NCBI RefSeq assembly: GCF_002920575.1
Contig: NZ_PQSQ01000082.1
Span: 1-36,662, forward strand
Length of the DNA stretch: 36,662 bases
Source: Streptomyces sp. Ru73
GTDB taxonomy: Bacteria; Actinomycetota; Actinomycetes; Streptomycetales; Streptomycetaceae
Reading direction: 5' to 3'
Shown: positions 29,053-36,662 of the stretch, piece by piece
Position numbering within the stretch: position 1 is the first letter of the stretch
Layout: every line of letters starts with the position of its first letter
Program-made: the position numbers and the translations under genes
Notes under the pieces: model-generated
What the model saw: only the letters and a program-made list of their open reading frames with translations
Database searches by the model: none
What the model was told of the DNA's origin: nothing

Positions 29053-30640
29053 GGGTGGGCGTCCTCTCCTGTGTGTCGGTTCCGGGCTTCTGCTGGGCGG
29101 CGTGTTCGGCGAGCACGCCCGTGCGGTGGCGCTGGACGAACCAGTAGTAAGCGAAGCCGCCCAGGGCGACGGCGCCGACGAAGAGGACGGCGCCCCAGCG
29201 CAGGTACCAGTGGTGCGGCGGGGTGGCGTTGTAGACGGCCTCGCGGGGCCAGGCCAGGTTGATGATCATGCCGACGCCCCAGAGGACGGCGAGGACGTTG
29301 ACCGGCAGGCCCCAGCGGCCGAGCGAGAAGCGGCCGGGGGCCGGCTGCCAGCGGCCGCGCAGCCGGGCGAGCAGCATGGGCGTGGTGACCAGCAGGTAGG
29401 CGCCGTAGATCATGATGATGCCGATGCTGGTGACGACGGAGAAGATCTGCGGCTGGCGGATGTTGAGCAGCAGCACGCCGAGGGAGAGCACGCCGACGAT
29501 CACCGCGGGCAGGACGGGCGTCTGGAAGCGGGGGCTGACCCGGGCGAGCAGCGAGGCGGCGGGCAGGTTGTTGTCCCGCGACATGGCGAACGCGAGCCGG
29601 ATGGCGGCGGTGTGCACGGCGAGCGCGCAGACCGTGACGGCGATCAGGACGCACCACAGCATCGCCTTGCCGACGGTGTCGCCGAGCACGTCGAGGACGA
29701 CGTACTGCAGCCCGTCGGTGGCCAGCCCCTGGCCGTCCAGGCTGCGCACGCTCATCAGCGCGAGCAGCAGGATCAGCCCGCCGAGGACGAAGGAGGCGAG
29801 CAGGGCCCGGAGGATGGCGCGGGGCGCGTTGCGGGAGGGGTCCAGGGACTCCTCGCCGAGGGAGGCCGCGGTGTCGAAGCCGTACATCACGTAGGCGGAG
29901 GCCAGTGAGGCGGTGAGGAAGGCACCGAGGTACCCGAAGCTCTGGCTGGAGCCGGTGTGGTGGGTCTGCAGGACGACGTCCGGTCCGCGCACCACGTGCA
30001 CGGCGAACAGCACGATCAGCACGACCGTGGCGATCAGCTCGATGAAGACGCCCGCGGTGTTGATGCGGGCCATCAGCTTCACGCCGAAGGCGTTGACGAG
30101 CGTGGTGAAGAGGATGAGGACGCCGGCGAGCAGGACGCCGTTGGTGGCGGTGTCGTACCGGCCGCTGCCGTCGCCGACGATCTGGAAGGCGCTGGAGATC
30201 TGCGGCAGCGTGAGCTGGTACGCCAGTGCCACGGCGGAGAGCGAGACGATCGAGGCGACCAGCATCATCCAGCCGGCGAGCCAGCCGATGTGCGGATTGC
30301 CGAGCCGTTTCGCCCAGTTGTAGACCGAGCCCGCGACGGGGTGGCGGGCTGCCAGTTCGGCGAAGGACAGCGCGATCATCAGCTGGCCGGCGAAGACCAT
30401 CGGCCAGGACCACCAGTAGGCGGGCCCGCCGTGGCCGAAGCCGAAGTAGAAGAGCTGGAAGGTGCCGGTGAGGATGGAGATGTAGCTGATACCGGCGGCG
30501 AAGGTGTGGAAGTTGCCGAGGGTGCGCTTGAGTTCGGGGCGGTACCCGAACTCCGCGAGGCTCTCGTCGTCCTCGGCCTGGCCGGTGTGCTGTGCTGGTC
30601 CTACATGCTGCGTGGGGCTTTCTTCTCGGGGGGCCGTCAA
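29042..30640 (-). CDS. APC-family permease, probable choline/betaine or amino acid uptake
   Basis: This 532-residue membrane protein of the APC superfamily has about 12 hydrophobic segments. Signatures include NFHTFAAGISYISILTGTF, ALSFAELAARHPVAGSVYNWAKRLG and YGFDTAASLGEESLDPSRNAPRAI. It is closest in style to GABA/amino acid permeases of the AAT group. Fungal choline permease Hnm1 is in the same superfamily. Context makes choline or a methylated amine the likely substrate, by inference. The TTG start at 30640 is well supported by GAGGAG six bases upstream. It starts 18 bases after betB and overlaps codA by 11 bases. Confidence 0.85.
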   Translation of the reverse strand: MTAPREESPTQHVGPAQHTGQAEDDESLAEFGYRPELKRTLGNFHTFAAGISYISILTGTFQLFYFGFGHGGPAYWWSWPMVFAGQLMIALSFAELAARHPVAGSVYNWAKRLGNPHIGWLAGWMMLVASIVSLSAVALAYQLTLPQISSAFQIVGDGSGRYDTATNGVLLAGVLILFTTLVNAFGVKLMARINTAGVFIELIATVVLIVLFAVHVVRGPDVVLQTHHTGSSQSFGYLGAFLTASLASAYVMYGFDTAASLGEESLDPSRNAPRAILRALLASFVLGGLILLLALMSVRSLDGQGLATDGLQYVVLDVLGDTVGKAMLWCVLIAVTVCALAVHTAAIRLAFAMSRDNNLPAASLLARVSPRFQTPVLPAVIVGVLSLGVLLLNIRQPQIFSVVTSIGIIMIYGAYLLVTTPMLLARLRGRWQPAPGRFSLGRWGLPVNVLAVLWGVGMIINLAWPREAVYNATPPHHWYLRWGAVLFVGAVALGGFAYYWFVQRHRTGVLAEHAAQQKPGTDTQERTPTHAQ

Positions 30641-30658
30641 GAACTTCTCCTCAGTCGT

Positions 30659-32131
30659 TCAGTCGAACCAGTGGAGCGCCTTCGGGGTGGTGTTCCTCCA
30701 GACGTGCTTGTGCTCGCGGTACTCGGCGAGGCCGCTCGGGCCGAGTTCGCGGCCGGTGCCGGACTGCTTGAAGCCGCCCCATTCCGCCTGCGGCAGGTAG
30801 GGGTGGAAGTCGTTGATCCATACGGTGCCGAGCCGCAGCCGGGCCGCGACCCGGTCGGCGCGCGCGGGGTCGGTGGTCCACACGGCGCCGGCCAGCCCGT
30901 AGACGGTGTCGTTGGCGAGCCGTACCGCCTCGTCCTCGCCGGTGAAGCGCTCGACGGTGAGGACCGGGCCGAAGGACTCCTCACGGACCACCGACATGCC
31001 GGCGGTGCACCCGTCGAGGACGGTCGGCAGGTAGTAGTGGCCGTCCGCGAGGGCCGGGTCGTCGGGGCGGGCGCCGCCGCAGCGCAGGACGGCGCCCTCG
31101 GCGAGCCCGGCGGCGACGTACGCCTCGACCTTCTCCCGGTGCGCCGCGGAGATCAGCGGTCCGGTACGGGCCTCCGGGTCGAAGGGCCCGCCGAGGCGGA
31201 TCTCCCGCGCCCGGCGGACCACCTCGTCGACGAACCGGTCGTGCAGGGAGTCCTCGACCAGCAGCCGGGCTCCTGCCGAGCAGACCTGCCCGGAGTGCAG
31301 GAAGACGGCGGTCAGTGCGTAGTCCACGGCGGTGTCGAAGTCGGCGTCGGCGAAGACGATGTTGGGGTTCTTGCCGCCGAGTTCCAGCGCGACCCGCTTG
31401 ACGGTGGCGGAGGCCGCTGCCATGATCCGCCGCCCGGTGGCCAGGCCGCCGGTGAAGGAGACCAGGTCCACGTCCGGGTGGTCGGTGAGCGGCGCCCCCG
31501 TCTCCGGGCCCGTACCGAGGACGAGGTTGGCCACGCCGTCGGGCAGCCCGGCCTCGGCGAGCAGCTTCATCAGGTGGACCGCGGTGTGCGGGGTGAGTTC
31601 GCTGGGCTTGAGGACGAAGGTGTTGCCGGCGGCAAGGGCCGGGGCGACCTTCCAGGCGGTCTGCAGCAGCGGGTAGTTCCACGGGGTGATCAGCGCGCAG
31701 ACGCCCACCGGCTCGTGGACGACCCGGCTCTCGACGGTGGCGCTGCCCGCGTCGACGGTCCGGCCGCCGTCCCCCTCCTCGATGACCAGCTCGCCGAAGT
31801 AGCGGAAGCAGGCCGCGATGTCGTCGATGTCGATCTCGCTCTCCACCAGGCGTTTGCCGGTGTCCAGCGATTCGGCGCGGGCCAGTGCCTGCTTGTCGCG
31901 CTCCAGGAGGGCCGCGACCCGCAGCAGCTTGGCGCCGCGCTGGGCCGCGGTGGTGCGCGGCCAGGGGCCGGTGTCGAAGGCGCGCCGGGCGGCGGCCACC
32001 GCCCGGCGCGCGTCCTCGGGGCCGCCCTCGTCGACCACGGCGACGAGGGTGCCGTCGGCGGGGCAGCGGATCTCGCGGGTGGCCCCGCCGGCCGACGCCT
32101 GCCACCGGCCGTCGATGAACAGGTCAGGCAC
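30659..32131 (-). CDS. betB: Betaine aldehyde dehydrogenase
   Basis: This 490-residue NAD(P)-dependent aldehyde dehydrogenase has PWNYPLLQTAWKVAPALAAGN (cofactor and substrate region), the general base Glu in RVALELGGKNP and the catalytic Cys in SGQVCSAGARLLVE. The C-terminal end is EWGGFKQSGTGRELG. It would oxidise betaine aldehyde to glycine betaine. The GTG at 32131 overlaps the end of the Rieske gene by eight bases and uses the GGAGGAG inside that gene as ribosome site, so translation is coupled. Close aldehyde dehydrogenases could use other substrates; the operon with choline oxidase makes betaine aldehyde most likely. Confidence 0.88.
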   Translation of the reverse strand: MPDLFIDGRWQASAGGATREIRCPADGTLVAVVDEGGPEDARRAVAAARRAFDTGPWPRTTAAQRGAKLLRVAALLERDKQALARAESLDTGKRLVESEIDIDDIAACFRYFGELVIEEGDGGRTVDAGSATVESRVVHEPVGVCALITPWNYPLLQTAWKVAPALAAGNTFVLKPSELTPHTAVHLMKLLAEAGLPDGVANLVLGTGPETGAPLTDHPDVDLVSFTGGLATGRRIMAAASATVKRVALELGGKNPNIVFADADFDTAVDYALTAVFLHSGQVCSAGARLLVEDSLHDRFVDEVVRRAREIRLGGPFDPEARTGPLISAAHREKVEAYVAAGLAEGAVLRCGGARPDDPALADGHYYLPTVLDGCTAGMSVVREESFGPVLTVERFTGEDEAVRLANDTVYGLAGAVWTTDPARADRVAARLRLGTVWINDFHPYLPQAEWGGFKQSGTGRELGPSGLAEYREHKHVWRNTTPKALHWFD

Positions 32132-33263
32132 GCTTCTCCTCCAGCTGCTCGGTGACCCACTGGTGGAAGGCGCCGATGTGGTGCTCGCTGGGCACCAGGA
32201 CGCCGCCGTCGCGGTAGCCACGGGAATCCATCGCCGGCTGGGTCCGCTCGCAGGCGTCGAAGTCCTGCTGGTTGACGCGGTGGAACAGCTCGACGGACGT
32301 GGAGAGGTCGGCGCCGGACTCGACGACCTCGGGGAGGTAGAGCCAGTCGCACTCCACGACGGTGCGGTCGGCGGACATCGGGAACATCCGGTGGACGATC
32401 ACGTGGTCGGGCACGAGGTTGACGAAGACCTGCGGCCGGACGGTGATCGCGTAGTACCGGCGGTCCTGGTCCTCGGCGATCTCCGGGAGCCGGCCGAAGC
32501 CGCCCTTGCCGTCGACCGTGAAGCCCTCGGCCTCCGGCGCGAACTCCGCGCCGTGCCCGACGTAGTACTGCGCGGCGAACCCGTCGGCGAACTCCGGTAG
32601 TACGTCGGTGAGTTCGGGGTGGATCGTGGCGCAGTGGTAGCACTCCATGAAGTTCTCGATGATGAGCTTCCAGTTGGCCGCCACGTCGTAGGTGATGCGC
32701 TTGCCCAGGGCCAGGCCCTCGGTGCGGTACCGCTCGATGGAGGCGGCGTCGCCGAGCCGTTCGACGGCCGCGCCGATCACCGTGTCCTCGAAGGACGGCG
32801 GCTCGTCGGCCAGGCAGACCCAGGCGTAGCCGAGCCATTCCCGCAGCGGGACGGTGATCAGGCCGCGCTCGGTACGGTCGACGTCCGGCATCGACGTCAG
32901 GTTGGGCGCGGCGATGAGCTTGCCGTCGAAGTCGTAGGTCCAGGCGTGGTACGGGCACTGGAGGTTGCGGCGGTTCTCCCCGGACTCCTCGGTGCACAGG
33001 CGGGCGCCGCGGTGCCGGCAGATGTTCAGGAAGGCCCGCAGTTCACCCTTGCGGTTGCGGGTGATCAGGACGTTCTCCCGGCCGACCTGCACGGTGCGGA
33101 AGGCGCCGGGCTTGTCCAGGTCGGCGCTGCGCACGGCGCAGAACCACAGCCGCTCGAAGATCTTCTCCTGCTCCTGGCGGAAGACCTCGGGATCGGTGTA
33201 CGAGCTGCCGGGCAGGGTGGTGATCAGGCTGCTGGTGGGCGCGAGTTCGGGCGTGGTGGTCAT
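32124..33263 (-). CDS. Rieske oxygenase, probable glycine betaine monooxygenase (GbcA-like)
   Basis: This 379-residue oxygenase alpha subunit has Rieske cluster ligands C82-x-H84 (CRHRG) and C103-x2-H106 (CPYHAW). The mononuclear iron site lies around NFMECYHCATIHPEL. Proteins of this branch (GbcA) demethylate glycine betaine to dimethylglycine with release of formaldehyde. Carnitine or stachydrine oxygenases are close relatives. A reductase partner is needed and is not in the window; it may lie to the right or be shared. The ATG at 33263 follows GAGGAG by seven bases. Position between the dimethylglycine enzyme and betB supports the betaine role. Confidence 0.85.
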   Translation of the reverse strand: MTTTPELAPTSSLITTLPGSSYTDPEVFRQEQEKIFERLWFCAVRSADLDKPGAFRTVQVGRENVLITRNRKGELRAFLNICRHRGARLCTEESGENRRNLQCPYHAWTYDFDGKLIAAPNLTSMPDVDRTERGLITVPLREWLGYAWVCLADEPPSFEDTVIGAAVERLGDAASIERYRTEGLALGKRITYDVAANWKLIIENFMECYHCATIHPELTDVLPEFADGFAAQYYVGHGAEFAPEAEGFTVDGKGGFGRLPEIAEDQDRRYYAITVRPQVFVNLVPDHVIVHRMFPMSADRTVVECDWLYLPEVVESGADLSTSVELFHRVNQQDFDACERTQPAMDSRGYRDGGVLVPSEHHIGAFHQWVTEQLEEKRA

Positions 33264-33295
33264 GTCGGACTCCTCAAGCGGCTCGGGTCGGTCCC

Positions 33296-35752
33296 CTACT
33301 TGCGGATGCGGGTCATGCGCGGGTCGAACAGCGGCTCCTCGGTGACGGTCGCGGAGACCTTCTCGCCGAAGTACTCCACGTGCACGGCGGTGCCGGGGAC
33401 GGCGGCCGCGGCCGGCAGCCAGGCGTACGCGACGCAGCGGCCGACGGTGTAGCCGTAGGAGGCGGAGGTGACGTACCCGGCGGGCACGCCGTCCACGTGA
33501 ACCGGCTCCTTGCCGAGGACGACGGCCGCGGGATCGTCGAGCGTGAGGCAGGTGAGCTTGCGGCGGGCGGTGTCCGCGCTGCGGCCCTCCAGCGCGGCCC
33601 GGCCGATGAACTCGCCCTTGGCCGGGCGGACGGCGAAGCCGACCCCCGCCTCGTAGGGGTCGTGCTCGGTGGTCATGTCGTGACCCCAGGAGCGGTAGCC
33701 CTTCTCCAGCCGGAGGCTGTTGAAGGCGGACCGCCCGGCGGCGATCACGCCGTGCTCCTGCCCGGCCTCCCACAGCGTGTCCCACAGGCGCAGGCCCAGG
33801 TCGGCGGTGGTGTACAGCTCCCAGCCCAGCTCGCCGACGTAGGACAGCCGCATGGCCGTGACCGGGACGTGCCCGAGGTAGGTGCGCCTGGCCTTGAAGT
33901 AGCCGAACGCCTCGTGGGAGAAGTCGTCGCGGGTGAGCGGCTGGACCAGGTCGCGGGCGAGCGGGCCCCAGACGCCGATGCAGCAGGTACCGGAGGTGAT
34001 GTCCTGGATGTGGACTCCCTCGGGGGCGTGCCGCAGCAGCCAGTCCAGGTCCGCGCCGCTGTTGGCGCCGATCTGGAAGCGGTCGGGCGCGAGCCGGGCG
34101 ACGGTGAGGTCGGAGCGGATGCCGCCCGCCTCGTCCAGCATCAGGGTGTAGGTGACGGCGCCGGGCTTCTTGTCCAGCTGGTTGGTGGTCATCCGCTGGA
34201 GGAAGGCGAGCGCGCCGGGCCCGGTGACCTCCAGCCGGCGCAGGGGCGTCATGTCGTACAGCGCGACCTTCTCGCGGGTGGCCTTCGCCTCGGCGGCGGC
34301 GATCGGCGACCAGTACCGCGCCGACCAGGCGTCCCGTTCGGGCAGGTCGAGGCCCTCGGCGAGCGGCGCGTTGGCCTCGTACCAGTGCGGGCGCTCCCAG
34401 CCGCCGCCCTCCAGGAAGTACGCACCCAGCTCCTGCTGGCGGGCGTGGAAGGGGCTGACCCGCAGCGGGCGGGGCTGCTCCATGGGCTGGAGGGGGTGGA
34501 TGACGTCGTAGACCTCGACGAAGTTCTGGGCGCCGCGGTCCTCGATGTACGCGGGTGAGCGCTGGGCCTCCTCGAAGCGGTACAGGTCGCACTCGTGGAC
34601 GTCGGTGGAGGGCCGGCCGTCGGTCATCCACTCGGCGACGGCCTTGGCGACGCCGGCGGAGTGGGTGACCCAGACCGCCTCGGCGAGCCAGAATCCGCTC
34701 AGGTCACGGGATTCGCCGAGGACGGGCATGCCGTCGGGGGTGAAGGAGAAGACGCCGTTGAAGCCCTCCTCGACGCGGGACGCGCCGAGCGCGGGGAGCA
34801 GGCCGACGCTGTCCTCCCAGCTCGGCGCGAAGTCCTCCGCGGTGAAGGGCAGCGAGGACGGCATGACCGGCGCGTCGTCGAAGGCGGGCACGGTGAAGGG
34901 GTCGACGGGCATCGGGCGGTGGGCGTAGGAGCCGATGCCGATGCGGTCGGTGTGCTCGCGGTAGTACAGGTCGCGGTCCTGGAAGCGCAGGATCGGCTTG
35001 CTCGCCTCGGTACGCGGGTCGTTGACGCCGTCGAGCTCGGGGAGCGGCGCGGTCTTGGCGTACTGGTGCGCCAGCGGCAGCAGCGGTACGTCGACGCCGG
35101 CCATTTTGCCGATCACCGGGCCCCAGAAGCCGGCGGCGGAGACGACGTGGTCGGCGGGGAAGGTGCCGCGGTCGGTGATGACGCCGGTGACCCGGCCGTT
35201 CTCCCGCTCGATGCCGGTGACGGTGTGCCGTTCCAGGAAGCGGGCGCCGCGGGCTTCGGCGCGGGTGATCTGGGCGCGGCAGGCGAGGAGGGCGCGGGCC
35301 AGGCCGTCGTCGGGGGTGTACAGGCCGCCGAGGACCCGGCTCTCGTCGAGCATCGGCCAGTGCTTCTTGCACTCGGCCGGGGTGATCAGTTCGGCGCGTA
35401 CGCCCCAGGAGGCGGCGAGTCCGGCCTTGCGGTGCAGGTCGGCCCAGCGCTCGGGGGTGGTGGCCAGCTCCAGCCCGCCCAGCGGGTTGAAGCAGGAAAG
35501 GCCGTCGACCTCCAGGGAGTTGAACTTCTTCACCGTGTACGCGGCGAACTCGGTCATGGTCTTGGACGGGCCGGTCTGGAAGACCAGTCCGGGGGCGTGC
35601 GAGGTGGAGCCGCCGGGAGCCGGGAGCGGGCCCTGTTCGAGGACGGTGACGTCGCGCCAGCCGCGTGCGGTGAGCTCGTCGGCGAGCGAGCAGCCGACGA
35701 TGCCGGCGCCGATCACGACCACACGGGCGTGGGTGGCGGGTGTGCGGGACAT
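33296..35752 (-). CDS. Dimethylglycine oxidase/dehydrogenase (FAD and folate domains)
   Basis: This 818-residue enzyme has an N-terminal DAO-type FAD domain (VVVIGAGIVGCSLADEL at 11-27). H52 in GSTSHAPGLVFQ is placed like the covalent-FAD histidine of Arthrobacter dimethylglycine oxidase. The C-terminal half is GcvT-like and folate-binding (YDMTPLRRLEVTGPGALAFL, SYVGELGWELY). Length and domain order match dimethylglycine oxidase (about 830 residues). It would convert dimethylglycine to sarcosine and pass the one-carbon unit to tetrahydrofolate. Sarcosine dehydrogenase is a close alternative. The ATG follows a perfect AAGGAGG. It starts 55 bases after the formaldehyde dehydrogenase gene. Confidence 0.88.
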   Translation of the reverse strand: MSRTPATHARVVVIGAGIVGCSLADELTARGWRDVTVLEQGPLPAPGGSTSHAPGLVFQTGPSKTMTEFAAYTVKKFNSLEVDGLSCFNPLGGLELATTPERWADLHRKAGLAASWGVRAELITPAECKKHWPMLDESRVLGGLYTPDDGLARALLACRAQITRAEARGARFLERHTVTGIERENGRVTGVITDRGTFPADHVVSAAGFWGPVIGKMAGVDVPLLPLAHQYAKTAPLPELDGVNDPRTEASKPILRFQDRDLYYREHTDRIGIGSYAHRPMPVDPFTVPAFDDAPVMPSSLPFTAEDFAPSWEDSVGLLPALGASRVEEGFNGVFSFTPDGMPVLGESRDLSGFWLAEAVWVTHSAGVAKAVAEWMTDGRPSTDVHECDLYRFEEAQRSPAYIEDRGAQNFVEVYDVIHPLQPMEQPRPLRVSPFHARQQELGAYFLEGGGWERPHWYEANAPLAEGLDLPERDAWSARYWSPIAAAEAKATREKVALYDMTPLRRLEVTGPGALAFLQRMTTNQLDKKPGAVTYTLMLDEAGGIRSDLTVARLAPDRFQIGANSGADLDWLLRHAPEGVHIQDITSGTCCIGVWGPLARDLVQPLTRDDFSHEAFGYFKARRTYLGHVPVTAMRLSYVGELGWELYTTADLGLRLWDTLWEAGQEHGVIAAGRSAFNSLRLEKGYRSWGHDMTTEHDPYEAGVGFAVRPAKGEFIGRAALEGRSADTARRKLTCLTLDDPAAVVLGKEPVHVDGVPAGYVTSASYGYTVGRCVAYAWLPAAAAVPGTAVHVEYFGEKVSATVTEEPLFDPRMTRIRK

Positions 35753-35807
35753 GCGCCCCTCCTTCGGGGTCGGGCAGGACGTACGCGGGCCGGGTGCGGG
35801 CCGGCTC

Positions 35808-36662
35808 TCAGAGGACGACGACGGAGCGGAGGACGCGGCCGGCGCGCATGGTGTCGAAGGCGGACTCCACCTCTTCGAGGGAGATCCGCTCGGTGATGAA
35901 TCCCTCGAGGTCCAGGCGGCCGCTGAGGTAGCGGTCGATGAGCACGGGGAAGTCCCGGCTGGGCAGGCAGTCGCCGTACCAGGACGACTTCAGGGCGCCG
36001 CCGCGCGAGAAGACCTCGATGAGCGGCAGTTCCAGCTTGACGTCCGGCTCGGGCACGCCGACCAGGACCAGCGTTCCGGCCAGGTCGCGCATCTCGAACC
36101 CTTGGCGGTAGGTCTCGGGGCGGCCGACCGCGTCGATGACGACGTCGGCGCCGTGGCCGCCGGTGAGCTGGCGGACCGCCTCGACCGGGTCCGTGCCGCG
36201 GGAGTTGACCGTGTGGGTGGCGCCGAAGCGGAGGGCGCCGTCCAGCTTGCGGTCGTCGATGTCCACCGCGATGACCCGGCGGGCACCCGCGAGGGAGGCG
36301 CCGGCCACCGCCGCGTTGCCCACTCCCCCGCAGCCGATCACGGCGACGGTGTCCCCGCTGCCGACGCCTCCGGTGTGCACGGCCGCGCCGTATCCGGCCA
36401 TCACGCCGCAGCCGATCAGCCCGGCGGCCTCGGGGCGCGCCGCCGCGTCGACCTTGACCGCCTGCCCGGCCGCGACCAGCGTCTTCTCGGCGAACGCGCC
36501 GATGCCCAGGGCCGGGGTCAGCGGTGTGCCGTCGAGCAGGGTCATCGGCTGGGCCGCGTTGCGCGAGTCGAAGCAGTACCAGGGGCGGCCGCGGCGGCAG
36601 GAGCGGCAGGCGCCGCAGGGGGCGCGCCAGGCGAGCACCACGTAGTCGCCGGGGACGAGGTC
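35808..36662 (-). CDS. mscR: S-(hydroxymethyl)mycothiol dehydrogenase, 5' end outside window
   Basis: This is a partial zinc medium-chain alcohol dehydrogenase; the frame is open to the last base, so about 75-80 N-terminal residues including the first zinc ligands are missing. The structural zinc cysteines are in CGACRSCRRGRPWYC. The NAD-binding segment is GCGGVGNAAVAGASLAGARR. The segments RNAAQPMTLLDGTPLTPALG and GGALKSSWYGDCLPSRDFP closely match M. tuberculosis MscR/AdhE2 as I remember it. The enzyme oxidises the adduct of formaldehyde and mycothiol. Being first of the visible operon genes fits removal of formaldehyde released by betaine and dimethylglycine demethylation. Confidence 0.88.
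   Translation of the reverse strand, partial: DLVPGDYVVLAWRAPCGACRSCRRGRPWYCFDSRNAAQPMTLLDGTPLTPALGIGAFAEKTLVAAGQAVKVDAAARPEAAGLIGCGVMAGYGAAVHTGGVGSGDTVAVIGCGGVGNAAVAGASLAGARRVIAVDIDDRKLDGALRFGATHTVNSRGTDPVEAVRQLTGGHGADVVIDAVGRPETYRQGFEMRDLAGTLVLVGVPEPDVKLELPLIEVFSRGGALKSSWYGDCLPSRDFPVLIDRYLSGRLDLEGFITERISLEEVESAFDTMRAGRVLRSVVVL

Noticed and set aside
1..36662. tRNA, rRNA or insertion sequences
   Set aside because: No tRNA cloverleaf features, rRNA stretches, transposase motifs or terminal inverted repeats were recognised on either strand by eye.

Overview
The window looks like a piece of a Streptomyces chromosome. Base composition is very GC-rich with strong G/C at third codon positions. 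Many starts are GTG or TTG behind GGAGG-type ribosome sites. There are gamma-butyrolactone (GBL) receptor and AfsA-type genes, a SepF-like protein, a mycothiol-dependent formaldehyde dehydrogenase, an ANTAR regulator and an in-frame TTA codon. I see no rRNA, tRNA, transposase, integrase or CRISPR array. From memory only, the arcA-argF-permease order and the nearby SepF-like gene resemble the S. coelicolor SCO5967-SCO5977 neighbourhood.

Layout, left to right. (1) 1-1890: the end of an aryl-CoA ligase gene and a PaaX-family repressor. (2) 2419-7739: a GBL-type signalling island with a HAD phosphatase, an ArpA/ScbR-like regulator carrying a TTA codon, a zinc-free medium-chain reductase, a second ArpA/ScbR-like receptor and an AfsA/ScbA-type synthase. 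A near-perfect 18-bp autoregulatory element (ARE) fills the spacer of the afsA-like promoter, and weaker copies lie before both receptor genes. (3) 7799-10970: a monooxygenase/old-yellow-enzyme fusion of the 2-aminobenzoyl-CoA (or salicylyl-CoA) type behind an enoyl-CoA hydratase. These fit functionally with the ligase and PaaX, so the signalling island may split one aryl-CoA catabolic locus. (4) 11169-11672: a small HATPase regulator followed by two perfect DnaA boxes. (5) 11785-15993: arginine deiminase, ornithine carbamoyltransferase and an APC permease, with a shared CGTAT-N4-ATACG-type dyad before the last two and a strong terminator between them. (6) 16229-22832: an LLM-class flavin enzyme, a repeat-rich gene-free stretch, a small conserved-looking protein, a MazG-like NTP pyrophosphohydrolase coupled to an AAA ATPase, a SepF-like protein and an ArsB-like permease. 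(7) 23237-27493: a secreted thermolysin-type protease, a small membrane-anchored protein, an AraC regulator and a GAF-ANTAR regulator.

(8) 27490-36662: a tightly packed six-gene minus-strand operon. Read in the direction of transcription it encodes S-(hydroxymethyl)mycothiol dehydrogenase (partial), a dimethylglycine oxidase/dehydrogenase, a Rieske oxygenase, betaine aldehyde dehydrogenase, an APC permease and choline oxidase. Together these suggest uptake and stepwise demethylation of choline: choline to betaine aldehyde to glycine betaine to dimethylglycine to sarcosine, with the released formaldehyde removed through mycothiol. The permease substrate and the Rieske substrate are inferred from context.

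The two most interesting systems are the compact GBL island, which may hold synthase, reductase, phosphatase and two receptors, and the choline/formaldehyde operon. Protein families were recognised by eye from motifs, and no database search was run.
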